From assembly GCA_902478605.1 (NCBI GenBank), contig CABSLQ010000022.1:1-42299 (forward strand): 42,299 nt of DNA. The letters run 5' to 3'. The notes beneath the pieces were generated by a model that saw nothing but the letters and a program-made list of their open reading frames with translations, ran no database searches and was not told the DNA's origin. The stretch comes from an uncultured Oscillospiraceae bacterium. Lineage in GTDB: Bacteria; Bacillota; Clostridia; Oscillospirales; Acutalibacteraceae. Each line of letters starts with the position of its first letter. Within the stretch, counting starts at the first letter, position 1. Made by a program: the position numbers and the translations under genes. Below, one piece after another: positions 6,780 through 16,450 of this stretch.

Positions 6780-7500
6780 TGAACTGCTGGTATTTCCACC
6801 GCAGCTGATACCGCACAATCCCACGCTGAAAAATTTCCGTGACATGTTTAATGTGCTGTCATCCTCCTATGTACCATTTCTGCGTTTTATATTCAACTCG
6901 GTCTTTATTACAGCGGTGGGATCAGCAGGGCACATTATCCTGTCCTCCATGTGCGCATATCCGCTGGCAAAGAAGAGATTCCCGGGACGAAAGGTCATCT
7001 TTCAGGTTATTGTATGGTCCCTGATGTACAGTTCCACTGCCGTCGTGATACCGAATTATGTAATTATGTCGTCACTGGGCTGGATAGACACCTATTTTTC
7101 GCTCATCGTGCCGGCGTTCGGTTCATCGCTGGGGCTGTATCTGATGAAGCAGTTTATGGAACAGCTGCCGGATTCTTTGATTGAAGCGGCGCGAATAGAT
7201 GGGGCTGGCCAGTGGACCACCTTTTGGAAGATTGTTATGCCGAATGTAAAGGGGGCATGGCTCACGCTTCTGATGCTGTCGGTTCAGAGCTTATGGGCAA
7301 CGGGCGCGAATAACTATATATATAAAGACGAGCTGAAAACGCTTCCTTATGCATTGGGGCAGATTATGACGGGTGGAATTGCCCGTGCAGGTGTGGGAGC
7401 GGCGGTATCCTTGTTTTTGCTGATCGTTCCCGTTGTCATTTTTATATTGAGTCAAAATAATATTGTGGAGACGATGTCATCCTCCGGCATGAAAGATTGA
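6670..7500 (+). CDS. Carbohydrate ABC transporter permease (MalG-like), 5' end trimmed
   Basis: This is an inner-membrane subunit of a sugar importer, 276 residues as read from the GTG at 6670. Six hydrophobic segments are visible. The EAA loop that docks the ATPase is intact near residues 174-195 (EAARIDGAGQWTTFWKIVMP). The first helix starts almost at residue 1, whereas the family normally has 15-40 cytoplasmic residues before it. There is no convincing ribosome binding site, and the upstream DNA belongs to the DUF932 gene. I infer the true start was lost at the junction; whether the GTG at 6670 works is unknown. The stop overlaps the Shine-Dalgarno of the next gene, so it was part of that operon. 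Its usual partner permease is missing on the left. Confidence 0.85.
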   Translation: MILVLGTMFLLLFLFAGAAVMALPMVLIISNAFKPHDELLVFPPQLIPHNPTLKNFRDMFNVLSSSYVPFLRFIFNSVFITAVGSAGHIILSSMCAYPLAKKRFPGRKVIFQVIVWSLMYSSTAVVIPNYVIMSSLGWIDTYFSLIVPAFGSSLGLYLMKQFMEQLPDSLIEAARIDGAGQWTTFWKIVMPNVKGAWLTLLMLSVQSLWATGANNYIYKDELKTLPYALGQIMTGGIARAGVGAAVSLFLLIVPVVIFILSQNNIVETMSSSGMKD

Positions 7501-7511
7501 GGTGTGAAGTA

Positions 7512-9621
7512 TTGAAAAAATTTTTAATTTCTGTGCTTTGCACATGGATTTGCCTGTCCTGCCTGACAATACACCCTCATGCCGCGAACTGCCCCGAGGA
7601 CGCGGTTTTTCCAACGTATATTTACAATAATCGATCGGAACCGGTTATTATACCGTCGGCCTTTGAGGTAGAACGGGTATTATCCGGCGCCGATATTACC
7701 GGGATTGAATTCAAAGAGCTTTCGGATATATTTTATGACGGTGCTGACAGGCTCTATTTATGCGATACTCAAAACAACCGTATTGTTGTGACGGATACAG
7801 GATTTGAACGGGTAACCGAGATATCGGATTTTGCCTTTGAAGGAAGGACAGAGTCGCTGAACAAGCCGCAGGGGGTATATTCCGACGGCAAAACGCTGTA
7901 TGTTTCGGATACTGGAAACAACCGGATCGTTGTTTTTGATGCTGCGGGAGATTTTGTGCCGCAGAGAATGGTTGAGGCGCCGGACATTCCGATGCTGGAT
8001 ACGGAGGTCGCTTTTGAGCCAACGCGGCTGACGCTTGATAATTCCGGCGGTATCTATGTGATAGCCAAAGGAATCAACCAGGGAATTGTTTGGTTGGATG
8101 AGACGGGAAGGTTCATCGGCTTCATGGGCGCCCCGCGGGTGGAGTTCAGCCTGATTGAAAGGATGTGGCGCCATTTTTATACAAAGGAACAAAGGGAGCG
8201 GTTACAAAGCTTTGTGCCGACCGAGTACGATTCTGTTGTCAGGGATGCAGACGGTTTTTTGTATGTTACCTCACAGACATCAAGCATGGTGCCAGTGGGG
8301 AAGCTGAACAGCAGCGGAGAAAATATTCGGAAAAACAGGGGGTATTTTGCCGACGAAAGGTATCGGAATGAGAAGGATTATGCGCCGTGCTTTTCGGATA
8401 TTGCGCTGGGAGAGCCGGACAGCGGATTGCACTATACAGCCGACTCCAAGCAGGGCCGTATATATTGCTATACCGAAGAAGGACAGATGCTTTATGCGTT
8501 CGGAAAAAATGGCGTGCAGAAAGGAACGTTCAGCAATATTCATGCCATAGAGTTTATGAAGGACACACAATATAACCGGCATCGGCTTTTAGCCGTCGAC
8601 CGCAGCCGTGGAACGGTTACCGTGTTCCGGGAAACAGATTTTGGGGCGGAGATACGGGAGGCTGTCCAGGCGTACGGCGAGGGACGATACGAGGAAGCCG
8701 CTGCTTTTTGGAACCAGGTTGGACTGGCGGCCTCCGGCTATGTGCCTGCTGTGACAGGGCTTGCACAGATCGATCTGCAAAACGGCGAATATGGGCAGGC
8801 CATGAACCGTCTTTTGTCTGTGCGGGAGTATGGGCTGTATGCGGATGCGTTCGGGAAATGGCGCTCTGATTTTGTCCGCAACAATTTTATATGGGTCATA
8901 TTGGTGATTGGCGCACTGGGAGCCGTGCTGGCGGTCGCAGTCAAGCTGCTTCGGCGTGTTTCTTTTCTCACAAAACTGCAAAATACAGAGACTGGAAAGG
9001 GCTACCGTTACGGCACCCATGTTATGTTTCACCCGTTTGACGGCTTTTGGGATTTAAAGAGAGAGAAGCGCGGAAATATGAAGTCCGCCCTGCTGATAGC
9101 CGTGCTGTTCTTTCTGTTCTATGCCATCCGCCTGCAATACAGCGGATATATTACAACAGGCACCACAGCCTCAGAGGTCAATGTGTTTATATGGCGTTGC
9201 CCTGATTTTTCTGCCGTTATGCTTTTGGGTCATCGCCAACTGGTGCATCACGACACTGATGGACGGCAAGGGTACTCTAAAGGATATTGTGATAGCGACC
9301 TGCTACGCGCTGAAACCGTATGTCCTGCTGAGCATACCGATGTTTCTGGCGTCACACTTTTTAACGGCAGATGAGTTTGTTTTTTATCAGTTTGCAGACA
9401 CCGTGATCATGATATGGGTTTTTGCACTTCTGTTTTTGGGGCTGATGGTCACTCACGATTATTCCCTGTCAAAGTCTGTGCTGTCTGTGCTGCTCATTCT
9501 TGTGGGGATTTGCCTGATCATCTTTATCCTGCTTTTGCTGATACACATTATTCAGGAGGTATATCTGTTTATCTACAATTCTTATACAGAGATCACTTTC
9601 CGCTCGTATTCCAAATTTTAG
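7512..9621 (+). pseudogene. NHL-repeat/YIP1-type membrane protein with a frameshift
   Basis: The gene starts at the TTG at 7512 with gaggtg seven bases upstream, and codes for a signal peptide (to about residue 25). NHL/beta-propeller-like repeats follow (LYLCDTQNNRIVVTD, LYVSDTGNNRIVVFD), then a TPR-like stretch, a single membrane helix near residues 460-480, and a C-terminal multi-helix YIP1 region. The first frame leaves the YIP1 region at about 9185 and stops at 9374, while the next frame continues it (LPLCFWVIANWCITTLMDGKG, then three more helices) to 9621. A one-base loss within gtgtttatatggc explains this; it may be a real mutation or a sequencing error. Such proteins accompany sugar ABC permeases and DUF5696 lipoproteins in Clostridia. 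The role is unproven; sensing or capture of the glycan outside the membrane is likely. Confidence 0.8.
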
Positions 9622-9642
9622 TGTTCAAATCGGAGGATACAA

Positions 9643-12189
9643 ATGAAAACAAAGAAAGTGATGGCCGTTTTATGCGCGATATCCTTGCTGTTCGGAGGCT
9701 GTGCACACAAAAGCGACAGCTATACGCCTATGGCTGTGAATCCTTCAGAAGACGATGATACATGGGATCTGGTTGAGAGCGGTATCGCTGTGCTGGAAAA
9801 CGGTAGCGTCTATCTCGAGTTGGATGCAGAAACGACCCACTTTACGGTAAAAAACAAAAAAAGCGGGCAGATCTATGACTCGGTGCCCGCTGCTTTGCCG
9901 GATATTATATCAGAGGAGACCTCCTCCCGTCTGCTGTCGGAAATCACAGTCTGTTATTACGCAGAACAAACGAATGAGCTATATATGTATTCGGATACAG
10001 ACAGCGTCCAAAATATGAGTTTTACCGTAAAAACGGACGGGAACGCCATCCGTGTCTATTACAGCATGGGAGTGGCCGGTCAGTTGCTGCCGGCGTTATT
10101 TTCCGAAGAAACCTTTGAAGAGATTTTGAACCGTTTTACAAGCAATGCCTTAAGGAGGCGTATGGAACGGGCGTATGTTCTGTATTCGGCTGAAGATAAA
10201 CCGGAGGACTATGCGGAAAAGCTGAAGCAGTATCCTGTGCTGGCTGAAAGATCGCTGTATATTTTAAGTGATGTACTGTCTGACACGGATAAAGAAGATC
10301 TTATTTTTGATCTGCAACAGGTTGGTTATACGCAAGAAGAATATGCGGCCATGCTGGCATCGCTAAAGCTGGAGAATATAAAATCCGATACCTCGGCCGG
10401 GTTCCTGATACCGGTGGAGTACCGGCTGACCCAGGACGGCTTTACTGCATCCATTCTCTCGGATCGGATAGAGGAGGCCTCTGATAAATTTAAGCTGCAT
10501 TCTGTCGATCTGCTGGAATATTTTGCAGCCTTTGCCGACGGAACCGACAGCGCCTTTGTAATTCCCGATGGAGCGGGAGCCATGATCCATTTAAAGGACA
10601 AAAACAACATAGAGTTCTCCAAGCCGTTTTATGGGGACGATATAGCCACCAATCAGGCGACAGCCTCCGGTATGGGGAAGCCGCTGGTATTGCCTGTTTA
10701 CGGTATACAGCGGAAAGCAGGCGGCCTCTTTACAATTGTCGAGGATGCGGCGGAAACGGCTGTGCTGAAAGCCTACTCATCCGGTGATGTTACACCGCTG
10801 AATCACATCTATACATCCTTTGTTTTAAGAAGCGTTGACACCAGCGGCAGCTTTAGTGATGCGGGGATAGAACAGTACAATCTGTTTGCCAATAAGCGTA
10901 TTGCCAGTTCGCCGCGCGTGCGGTACTGCCTGCTGGATACCGGTAAAGCCAGCTATACGGACATGGCGCAGCTTTACAGGGAATATTTACAGGAGACAAA
11001 AGGGATGGCGGTACAGCCGCCGGCAGAGCCGCCGGTCTATTTGGATTATCTTTGTATGATAACAGAAGATGCTTCTGTACTCGGGATTCCTTATACGAAG
11101 AAAACCGTCCTTTCCACAGTTTCTGAGATCATCTCCTCTGTCGATCAACTGCGGAAAGAGGGAATCCGCGGTATCACGGTGCGTTTGCGCGGATACGGTC
11201 CCTCTGGGATGAATAACAGCGCCTATACGGTGTTTGATATCGACCGCAAGGTCGGAACGGCTGCGGAGCTGAAAAGGCTTTCCGAAATACTTCGTGAAAG
11301 CGGCGGCGGGCTGTATCTGGATGCGGATTTACAGTTCGCTTATGACACTGGCAATGGATTTAAACCGTCAAGAGATACTGCCAGAAAAATCAACCGAAAG
11401 CTGGCTCAGTTGGAGGAAACGGATTTTGTAACCGGCCAAGGGGCAAGGGACGGGAATGCGGGGAATTTGATTTCACCTGCGCGTTTCTCCGATTATACGG
11501 CCACTTTTTTGCAAAGCCTGAAAAAGTCATTTGGCGATACGCCTTTGCCGGGCCTTTCATATGGCTTGTCCGGATTATATTTGGGGGGAGATTATTCACC
11601 CCAGCGGAGTATTGATCGCACAGAAAGCAGAAAATTATTGAGCGGCGCATTGGACGGGGTAAAGGACAGTGCCGCTATGATGTTTGATTATGGAAACGCT
11701 TATATCCTCCCTTATGCATCCGGGCTGCTGAATGCACCGCTTTATAACTCGCAGCTGCTGTCAGAGGATGAAACCATCCCGTTTTTTCAAATGGTGGTGC
11801 ATGGCAGTATCCCTTATGCGGGAGGCGCCGAAAATCTGGCTAAGAACAGCCGGGAATCCTATTTGCGTTCGGTAGAGTATGGCGCAGCGCCCTATGCGGT
11901 CTTTATAACAAGGGAGGATTCTCTGCTGAACTATACCGAATGGCAGGCGAAGCTGTTCTCTGTAAGTGATAAGACACAGATGGACGCCTTTGTACAGCAT
12001 TTGAGAGATACCGACGCGCTCCGCCGTGCAACGCTGAACAGGATAATGATAGCGCATGAAAAGCTGTCCGAGACCCTATTTTGTACGACCTATGAGGGAG
12101 GATATACGGTGTATGTCAATTATGGGAACGAGGCGGCCGTGATCAACAGCACCCATGTTCCGGCCAAGAGCTTTGCGACGTTCTCTTAA
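9643..12189 (+). CDS. DUF5696 lipoprotein of a sugar-uptake locus
   Basis: This 848-residue exported protein has a lysine-rich N-terminus, a hydrophobic stretch and a lipobox ending at Cys20 (LLFGGC), so it should be anchored to the outer face of the membrane. A beta-rich N-terminal part is followed by a TIM-barrel-like half (VYLDYLCMITEDAS, GITVRLRGYGPSG, GLYLDADLQ, LSYGLSGLYLGGDYSP). From memory this layout is the DUF5696 family, found with ABC permeases and YIP1-type proteins in gut Clostridia. The barrel suggests a glycosidase-like or glycan-binding role, but no activity can be assigned. A ggagg site precedes the ATG, and the next permease starts ten bases after its stop. Confidence 0.85.
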   Translation: MKTKKVMAVLCAISLLFGGCAHKSDSYTPMAVNPSEDDDTWDLVESGIAVLENGSVYLELDAETTHFTVKNKKSGQIYDSVPAALPDIISEETSSRLLSEITVCYYAEQTNELYMYSDTDSVQNMSFTVKTDGNAIRVYYSMGVAGQLLPALFSEETFEEILNRFTSNALRRRMERAYVLYSAEDKPEDYAEKLKQYPVLAERSLYILSDVLSDTDKEDLIFDLQQVGYTQEEYAAMLASLKLENIKSDTSAGFLIPVEYRLTQDGFTASILSDRIEEASDKFKLHSVDLLEYFAAFADGTDSAFVIPDGAGAMIHLKDKNNIEFSKPFYGDDIATNQATASGMGKPLVLPVYGIQRKAGGLFTIVEDAAETAVLKAYSSGDVTPLNHIYTSFVLRSVDTSGSFSDAGIEQYNLFANKRIASSPRVRYCLLDTGKASYTDMAQLYREYLQETKGMAVQPPAEPPVYLDYLCMITEDASVLGIPYTKKTVLSTVSEIISSVDQLRKEGIRGITVRLRGYGPSGMNNSAYTVFDIDRKVGTAAELKRLSEILRESGGGLYLDADLQFAYDTGNGFKPSRDTARKINRKLAQLEETDFVTGQGARDGNAGNLISPARFSDYTATFLQSLKKSFGDTPLPGLSYGLSGLYLGGDYSPQRSIDRTESRKLLSGALDGVKDSAAMMFDYGNAYILPYASGLLNAPLYNSQLLSEDETIPFFQMVVHGSIPYAGGAENLAKNSRESYLRSVEYGAAPYAVFITREDSLLNYTEWQAKLFSVSDKTQMDAFVQHLRDTDALRRATLNRIMIAHEKLSETLFCTTYEGGYTVYVNYGNEAAVINSTHVPAKSFATFS

Positions 12190-12198
12190 GGGAACGTC

Positions 12199-13203
12199 GT
12201 GAGAAAATATACGGAAAGGAACGATACTTTAATCAAGCGTGCAGATGGCCACAGGGCGTCGGTCTGCCGGATTTTGTATCGCATGGCGATGGATATGCGC
12301 AATTTGCAAAATGGAAAGAAGATAAAAAATACGGTGGCAGCAAAAAAGGCGCGCTTTGGGTATCTGTTTGTTTCCCCTTTTCTGATAGGCTTAGCGGTTA
12401 TTTTCATCCCGAATATCGTTCAGACATTTATGTATTCGATCAGTGAGATTGAACCTGCAACGGGGGCTGTACTGAATTTAAAGGGTTTTGCATTTTACAA
12501 GGATGCTTTGACGGTAGATCCGCAGTTTACCCGTATGCTGATTGAAGACCTTTTAGGCTTGCTGAGCGATATTCCGGTAATTTTGATATACAGCCTGTTT
12601 ATTGCAACGCTGTTAAATCAACAATTTGCCGGCAGATGGCTGGCCAGATTGGTATTTTTCTACCCAGTTATTATGGCCACCGGTTTTATGAGTGTGATTG
12701 ATGGAGACAACGCCATGGCTGTGCTGGGAAGCGGCATTGACGCCGGCGCAGCGGCAGACCTCTCCAATCTGACGGAGATTACCGGAATGCTTTCGGCGCT
12801 GTATTTTCCGGAACCGCTTATCAAGGTTATTTCCAATGCGATAGCCGGAATTTATAATATAACCAGTTCCAGCGGGCTGCAAATCTTTATATTTTTAGCG
12901 GGTCTGCAAAATATTTCGCCGTCCTTGTATGAGGCGGCCGAGATTGAAGGCTGCAGCAAATGGGAATTGTTCTGGAAGATCACATTCCCGATGATCAGCC
13001 CCATCATTGTGATGAACCTGATCTATTCGATAGCGGACAGGACAATGAAAAGCCAAGTGTTTAAATACATTGACATACTGGCCTTTGCCCAAAGCCAGTA
13101 TTCCTTGGCCGGAGCCATGAGCGTTTTTTATTTGCTCTGCCTTGGCGTGATAATCGTACTGGCGCTTTTGATTGTAAAAAAAATCGTTGTGAGGCCGGAA
13201 TAG
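12199..13203 (+). CDS. Sugar ABC transporter permease (MalF/LplB-like)
   Basis: This is the first permease of a complete pair, 334 residues from the GTG at 12199 (aaggga six bases upstream). ATGs at 12283, 12289 and 12295 are alternative starts that would remove the first 28-32 residues, which look unlike the family and may not be translated. The core shows the opening FVSPFLIGLAVIFIPN helix and the EAA loop (YEAAEIEGCSKWELFWKITFP) near residues 245-265. About six membrane helices are present. An unusual internal segment at residues 180-195 extends a periplasmic loop. It pairs with the product of the next gene to form the pore. No ATPase gene lies nearby; such importers commonly share one ATPase (MsmK type) encoded elsewhere. 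Confidence 0.9.
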   Translation: MRKYTERNDTLIKRADGHRASVCRILYRMAMDMRNLQNGKKIKNTVAAKKARFGYLFVSPFLIGLAVIFIPNIVQTFMYSISEIEPATGAVLNLKGFAFYKDALTVDPQFTRMLIEDLLGLLSDIPVILIYSLFIATLLNQQFAGRWLARLVFFYPVIMATGFMSVIDGDNAMAVLGSGIDAGAAADLSNLTEITGMLSALYFPEPLIKVISNAIAGIYNITSSSGLQIFIFLAGLQNISPSLYEAAEIEGCSKWELFWKITFPMISPIIVMNLIYSIADRTMKSQVFKYIDILAFAQSQYSLAGAMSVFYLLCLGVIIVLALLIVKKIVVRPE

Positions 13204-13227
13204 TTATATGGTTAGGGGAATTGCTCA

Positions 13228-14136
13228 ATGAAAATAACTTCGTATGCGACAGGCGGACAATTTCGGCTTGATCCGAAAAGGCTTATACCAAACCTGCTTT
13301 TTAAGCTTGTCCGGTTTGTGATCATATTTGGGTTGGGTTTTATTATATGTAAGCCGTTAATCGGAAAGCTTCTGTTTTCGTTTATGTCCCCGAATGATGT
13401 ATTTGACAATACGGTTCAATCCATTCCAAGCAGCCCGTCTCTGTATTATTGGAAACACGCCTTAAGCTGTATTAGCTTGCCTTCGTCTTTCATAAATACC
13501 GTCCTTTTATCCTTTACAGTCGCTGTGCTTCAAACGGCCTCCTGTACTCTTGTAGGCTACGGCTTTGCGCGGTTTCGTTTTGCAGGGAGAAACGTGCTGT
13601 TTGCCTTTGTAATCATACTGATGCTGGTGCCTATACAAACCATCAGCATTGCGCAGTATCAGAGCTTTTCCAACATGCATCTTGTCGATACCTTTATACC
13701 GCTTTATATTTTGGCTCTTACCTGCCTGGGACTGAAGCAGGGGCTGTATATTTATTTAATGCGCGATAATTTTATGTCCATTCCCAACAGCATAGAGGAG
13801 GCGGCCCTTATTGACGGGGCTGGTGTTTGGACGACATTTTCCCGCGTCATGCTGCCGAATGCACGGGTTATTATGATAACGGTATTCCTGTTTTCGTTCT
13901 GTTGGCAGTGGTCGGATACCCATTACACTTCGCTTTATCTTATGGATACAAAGGTGTTTGCGAATGTATGGACAGATATTGCCGTTAGGGTCGGAACCGG
14001 TACCCATGCCACGGCTACCTTTTATGCACGATGTGCAGGGGTCTTATTCATGATTATCCCCCTGTTTTGCTTGTTTGCGGTTTGCCAGCGCTTTTTTGTA
14101 AAAAGTATTGCTCAGTCTGGTTTATCAAATGTATAA
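13228..14136 (+). CDS. Carbohydrate ABC transporter permease (MalG-like)
   Basis: This second permease of the pair has 302 residues. Six helices are visible, with the conserved GYGFARFRFAGRN turn after helix two to three and the EAA loop (IEEAALIDGAGVWTTFSRVMLP) near residues 190-212. Unlike many homologues it has a long first extracellular loop. The start ATG follows aggggaatt, 24 bases after the previous stop. With the upstream MalF-like gene it forms a full transmembrane pore; an extracellular binding protein is expected but not in the window. The GH78 gene begins 17 bases downstream, so uptake and hydrolysis are co-transcribed, suggesting a rhamnose-containing glycan as substrate. Confidence 0.9.
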   Translation: MKITSYATGGQFRLDPKRLIPNLLFKLVRFVIIFGLGFIICKPLIGKLLFSFMSPNDVFDNTVQSIPSSPSLYYWKHALSCISLPSSFINTVLLSFTVAVLQTASCTLVGYGFARFRFAGRNVLFAFVIILMLVPIQTISIAQYQSFSNMHLVDTFIPLYILALTCLGLKQGLYIYLMRDNFMSIPNSIEEAALIDGAGVWTTFSRVMLPNARVIMITVFLFSFCWQWSDTHYTSLYLMDTKVFANVWTDIAVRVGTGTHATATFYARCAGVLFMIIPLFCLFAVCQRFFVKSIAQSGLSNV

Positions 14137-14153
14137 GTTGAGGAGAGGCTATT

Positions 14154-16313
14154 GTGATTAAACACGCGAATTGGATAAGATCCCCGATAAGTTTGGGCGA
14201 GGCCTGCCCTGTCTTTCAGAAAGCCTTTCCGGTGTCGAAAAAAGTAAAGGACAGCAGGCTGTACATTTCGGCGCTGGGCGTGTACGAGGCCAAACTGAAC
14301 GGCCGGCGCGTCGGCTCGTTTGTTCTGGCGCCGGGCTGGACTGCTTATGGCAGCCGGGTACAGTTTCAGGAATATGCTGTGACCGATTTGATGGAGTGCG
14401 AGAATACGCTGGAAATCACGCTTGGCAAGGGCTGGTGCTTCGGCGAGCTTGGATGGAATCCGTCGCTTGTTGAACCCTATCCCTATCCCGTGCCGGCGAT
14501 CATCTGCGCCTTACATACCGTTTTTGCAGATGGTACGGAGGAAACGATATACAGCGACGAAAGCTTTTTGACCGCAAAATCCCCTATTTTGTTTTCTGAA
14601 ATTTATCACGGCGAGACCTATGACGCGAACCTTGTGCCAACCGTATGGCTGCCTGCTGTTGTGTGCGATTATCCGAAGGATATCCTGGTTCCGCAGCAGG
14701 GGGATGAAGTTTGCGAGATCGAAGAAATCCAGCCAAAGGAGTTGCTGACCACCCCGAAAGGGGAAACGGTGATCGATTTCGGACAGAATTTGACAGGCTA
14801 TGTGGCCTTTAAGACAAAAGCCCCGAAGGGAACCGTGCTGGAACTGTCCCATGCCGAGACGCTGGACGCCAACGGCTGCTTTTATACCGAGAACCTGCGC
14901 ACGGCAAGACAGAAAATAACCTATGTGGCAAACGGGGAACCTGCCGAATACAAGCCGCATTTTACCTTCCAGGGATTCCGTTATGTACGGCTGGATCGTT
15001 GGACGGATCCGGTCGATCCGGATGATTTTAAAGCGATCGTTGTCCATTCGGACATGAAGCGGACCGGGTATTTTTCCTGCGCAAACGCGAAGGTGAACCA
15101 ATTGTTCAGCAATATTGTGTGGGGACAAAGGGACAATTTTCTGGATGTACCCACCGACTGCCCCCAGCGGGATGAACGGCTGGGATGGACGGGCGACGCG
15201 CAGGTGTTTGCGCGCGCGGCGTCTTATAACTATGATGTGCGGCACTTTTTTGCCAAATGGCTGACCGATATGGCGCTGGAGCAGTTTGACGACGGCGGCA
15301 TTCCGGCGGTTATCCCCAATGTGCTGGGACACAACGAGGCCTCCTCCTCGGCCTGGGGCGATGCGGCGGTCATTTGCCCGTGGCAGATGTATTTGACCTA
15401 TGGCGATAAGGGGATATTGGCTGACCAGTTTGCCTGTATGAAAAAATGGGTGGACTATATCCACGCACAGGGCGGCGATGAATTCCTGTGGAATACCGGC
15501 CACCAATACGGTGACCACCTGAGCCTGGAAAAGGCCGAAACCCGTAAGGATCTGATCGCGACGGCCTATTTTGCCCATTCCACGAAGCTGCTGGTGAAGG
15601 CCGGACAGGTGCTGGGGAAAACGATGGCGGCGTATGAAACGCTGTATGAGCAGGTTGCGGCGGCCTTTCGCGAGAACTTTATCAAGGACGGCCGGTTGGT
15701 TTCCAACACCCAGACCGCGCACTCCCTGGCGCTGTATTTTGACCTGTGCGGGGAATACAAAAGGGATATTGCCGAAAATCTTGCCAGGCTGATTACAGAT
15801 AACGGGAACAGGCTGACAACCGGCTTCGTAGGGACGCCGTACCTGCTGCACGCCCTCTCGCAGAACGGCTATGCGGAGACGGCGTACAGCCTGCTGCTTC
15901 AGGAGGAATTCCCGTCCTGGCTGTATGCGGTAAACAAAGGGGCGACTACCGTTTGGGAGCATTGGGATGGGATCAGGGAGGACGGCAGCTTTTGGCGGGC
16001 CGATATGAATTCCTTTAACCATTACGCCTATGGCGCTGTGGCGGATTGGATGTACGGCGCGGTATGCGGGATACAGACCGATGAAGCCGCCCCCGGTTTT
16101 GAAAATGTAATGCTAAAGCCGTTACCGGACAGACGGTTGGGACAGGCACAGGCCAGTATTGAGACAAAATACGGCCGGCTGTTCTCAAAATGGGAGATTA
16201 CGGGAGATACCGTGACCTATGAGTTTGAGGTACCCAACAGGGCGGTCATTACGCTTGGACAGCATACCTGCACGGTGGGCAGAGGCCGGCATAGCTTTAC
16301 CAATACGCTGTAA
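14154..16313 (+). CDS. Alpha-L-rhamnosidase-like glycoside hydrolase (GH78)
   Basis: This is a 719-residue cytoplasmic-type enzyme without signal peptide; the start is the GTG at 14154 behind gaggagagg. The N-terminal 170 residues carry the carbohydrate-binding sandwich seen in GH78 (RLYISALGVYEAKLNGRRVG, PGWTAYGSRVQF). A second sandwich contains VIDFGQNLTGYV. The (alpha/alpha)6 catalytic barrel starts with DCPQRDERLGWTGDA near residue 333 and holds TTVWEHWDG near 597. These two acidic segments contain the usual catalytic residues. A C-terminal beta domain ends the protein. The length is short compared with the 850-1000 usual for the family, but no core block is missing. It would remove rhamnose from oligosaccharides brought in by the upstream permeases; other GH78 specificities cannot be excluded. 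Confidence 0.9.
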   Translation: MIKHANWIRSPISLGEACPVFQKAFPVSKKVKDSRLYISALGVYEAKLNGRRVGSFVLAPGWTAYGSRVQFQEYAVTDLMECENTLEITLGKGWCFGELGWNPSLVEPYPYPVPAIICALHTVFADGTEETIYSDESFLTAKSPILFSEIYHGETYDANLVPTVWLPAVVCDYPKDILVPQQGDEVCEIEEIQPKELLTTPKGETVIDFGQNLTGYVAFKTKAPKGTVLELSHAETLDANGCFYTENLRTARQKITYVANGEPAEYKPHFTFQGFRYVRLDRWTDPVDPDDFKAIVVHSDMKRTGYFSCANAKVNQLFSNIVWGQRDNFLDVPTDCPQRDERLGWTGDAQVFARAASYNYDVRHFFAKWLTDMALEQFDDGGIPAVIPNVLGHNEASSSAWGDAAVICPWQMYLTYGDKGILADQFACMKKWVDYIHAQGGDEFLWNTGHQYGDHLSLEKAETRKDLIATAYFAHSTKLLVKAGQVLGKTMAAYETLYEQVAAAFRENFIKDGRLVSNTQTAHSLALYFDLCGEYKRDIAENLARLITDNGNRLTTGFVGTPYLLHALSQNGYAETAYSLLLQEEFPSWLYAVNKGATTVWEHWDGIREDGSFWRADMNSFNHYAYGAVADWMYGAVCGIQTDEAAPGFENVMLKPLPDRRLGQAQASIETKYGRLFSKWEITGDTVTYEFEVPNRAVITLGQHTCTVGRGRHSFTNTL

Positions 16314-16450
16314 GGATAGAGGACACGGGACGGCCGTTCTTCGGTTCCGGCTTATCCAATAAGTTATCCCATGCGGCCGGCAAGTAAAACGGTTAAATTT
16401 CGGCTGCAAAAAGCACCATACAGCAGATAAACGAAAGGAAATGGTTATTC

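Noticed and set aside
14511..16022. A 503-codon leftward ORF
   Set aside because: Antisense of the GH78 gene in GC-biased codons; no start signals or domain.
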